Source of the DNA: an uncultured Lachnospiraceae bacterium
Lineage (GTDB): Bacteria; Bacillota; Clostridia; Lachnospirales; Lachnospiraceae
DNA: 20,965 bases
Direction of reading: 5' to 3'
Assembly: GCA_946538445.1 (NCBI GenBank)
Contig: CAMNGO010000016.1
Span: 1-20,965 of the forward strand
Positions 20,914 through 20,965 of this stretch are shown here, in pieces. Made by a program: the position numbers and the translations under genes. Position 1 is the stretch's first letter, and the number at the start of each line of letters is the position of its first letter. The notes below the pieces were generated by a model, which searched no databases, was not told the origin of the DNA, and saw nothing but the letters and a program-made list of their open reading frames with translations.

Positions 20914-20965
20914 TGCCCAGAACCGGAATCGAACCAGTGACACGAGGATTTTCAGTCCTCTGCTC
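20914..20965 (-). tRNA. tRNA-Phe (anticodon GAA), 5' part cut by window edge
   Basis: Visible from the D-arm end to the discriminator: anticodon stem GAGGA/TCCTC around CT-GAA-AA, T-arm with GGTTCGATTCC, and acceptor 3' strand CTGGGC plus A. CCA is not encoded. The 5' acceptor strand and D-arm lie beyond the window. Confidence 0.94.

Overview
The window looks like chromosomal DNA of an anaerobic, low-to-mid GC Firmicute, most likely Clostridia of the Lachnospiraceae type. The reasons are an oxygen-sensitive class III ribonucleotide reductase, a meso-DAP pathway gene, AGGAGG-type ribosome binding sites almost everywhere, sigma-A-like promoters with 16-17 bp spacers, and a Bacillus-like tmk-holB-ricT-trmN6-rsmI gene order. 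The genus call is inference. There are 19 protein genes (one cut by the left edge) and two tRNA genes (one cut by the right edge). No IS element, CRISPR array, rRNA or prophage was seen.

Layout, left to right. (1) 1-2595, minus strand: asnB and then dapF, 5 nt apart, behind a good promoter. An intrinsic terminator lies between that promoter and asnB, so the operon is probably controlled by attenuation. (2) 2626-6163, plus strand: pfkA, then a large membrane protein that joins two zinc ribbons to a TPM domain and a glycine tail. That gene is bracketed by two long perfect inverted repeats sharing the same 18-nt core. (3) 6186-8948, minus strand: nrdD and a small C_GCAxxG_C_C cysteine protein, behind a promoter overlapped by a probable NrdR box pair. 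(4) 8957-10927, minus strand: an orphan, atypical OmpR-family response regulator followed by a secreted cell-wall amidase that ends in a strong terminator. (5) 10930-13738, plus strand: divergent from the regulator, a single-module ClpB/ClpC-D1-like AAA+ ATPase with a long unrecognised N-terminal region, then a putative HExxH metallopeptidase with its own promoter and terminator. Conserved CGTAAG-type sites lie in the divergent promoter region. (6) 13750-14295, minus strand: a Nudix hydrolase. (7) 14359-15147, plus strand: an unannotated 34-codon gene with promoter, ideal ribosome binding site and terminator, then a small XRE regulator. (8) 15154-20965, minus strand: tRNA-Phe, tRNA-Lys, terminator, then the compact operon speA-like decarboxylase, tmk, holB, ricT, trmN6, rsmI.

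Most genes are housekeeping: cell-wall precursor and amide metabolism, glycolysis, anaerobic dNTP synthesis, replication clamp loading and RNA methylation. The least explained parts are the inverted repeats around the zinc-ribbon/TPM gene, the promoter-proximal terminators ahead of asnB and of the speA-like operon, the atypical regulator/AAA+/metallopeptidase neighbourhood, and the 34-residue peptide gene. All database-level identities are judged from visible motifs only; no search was run.
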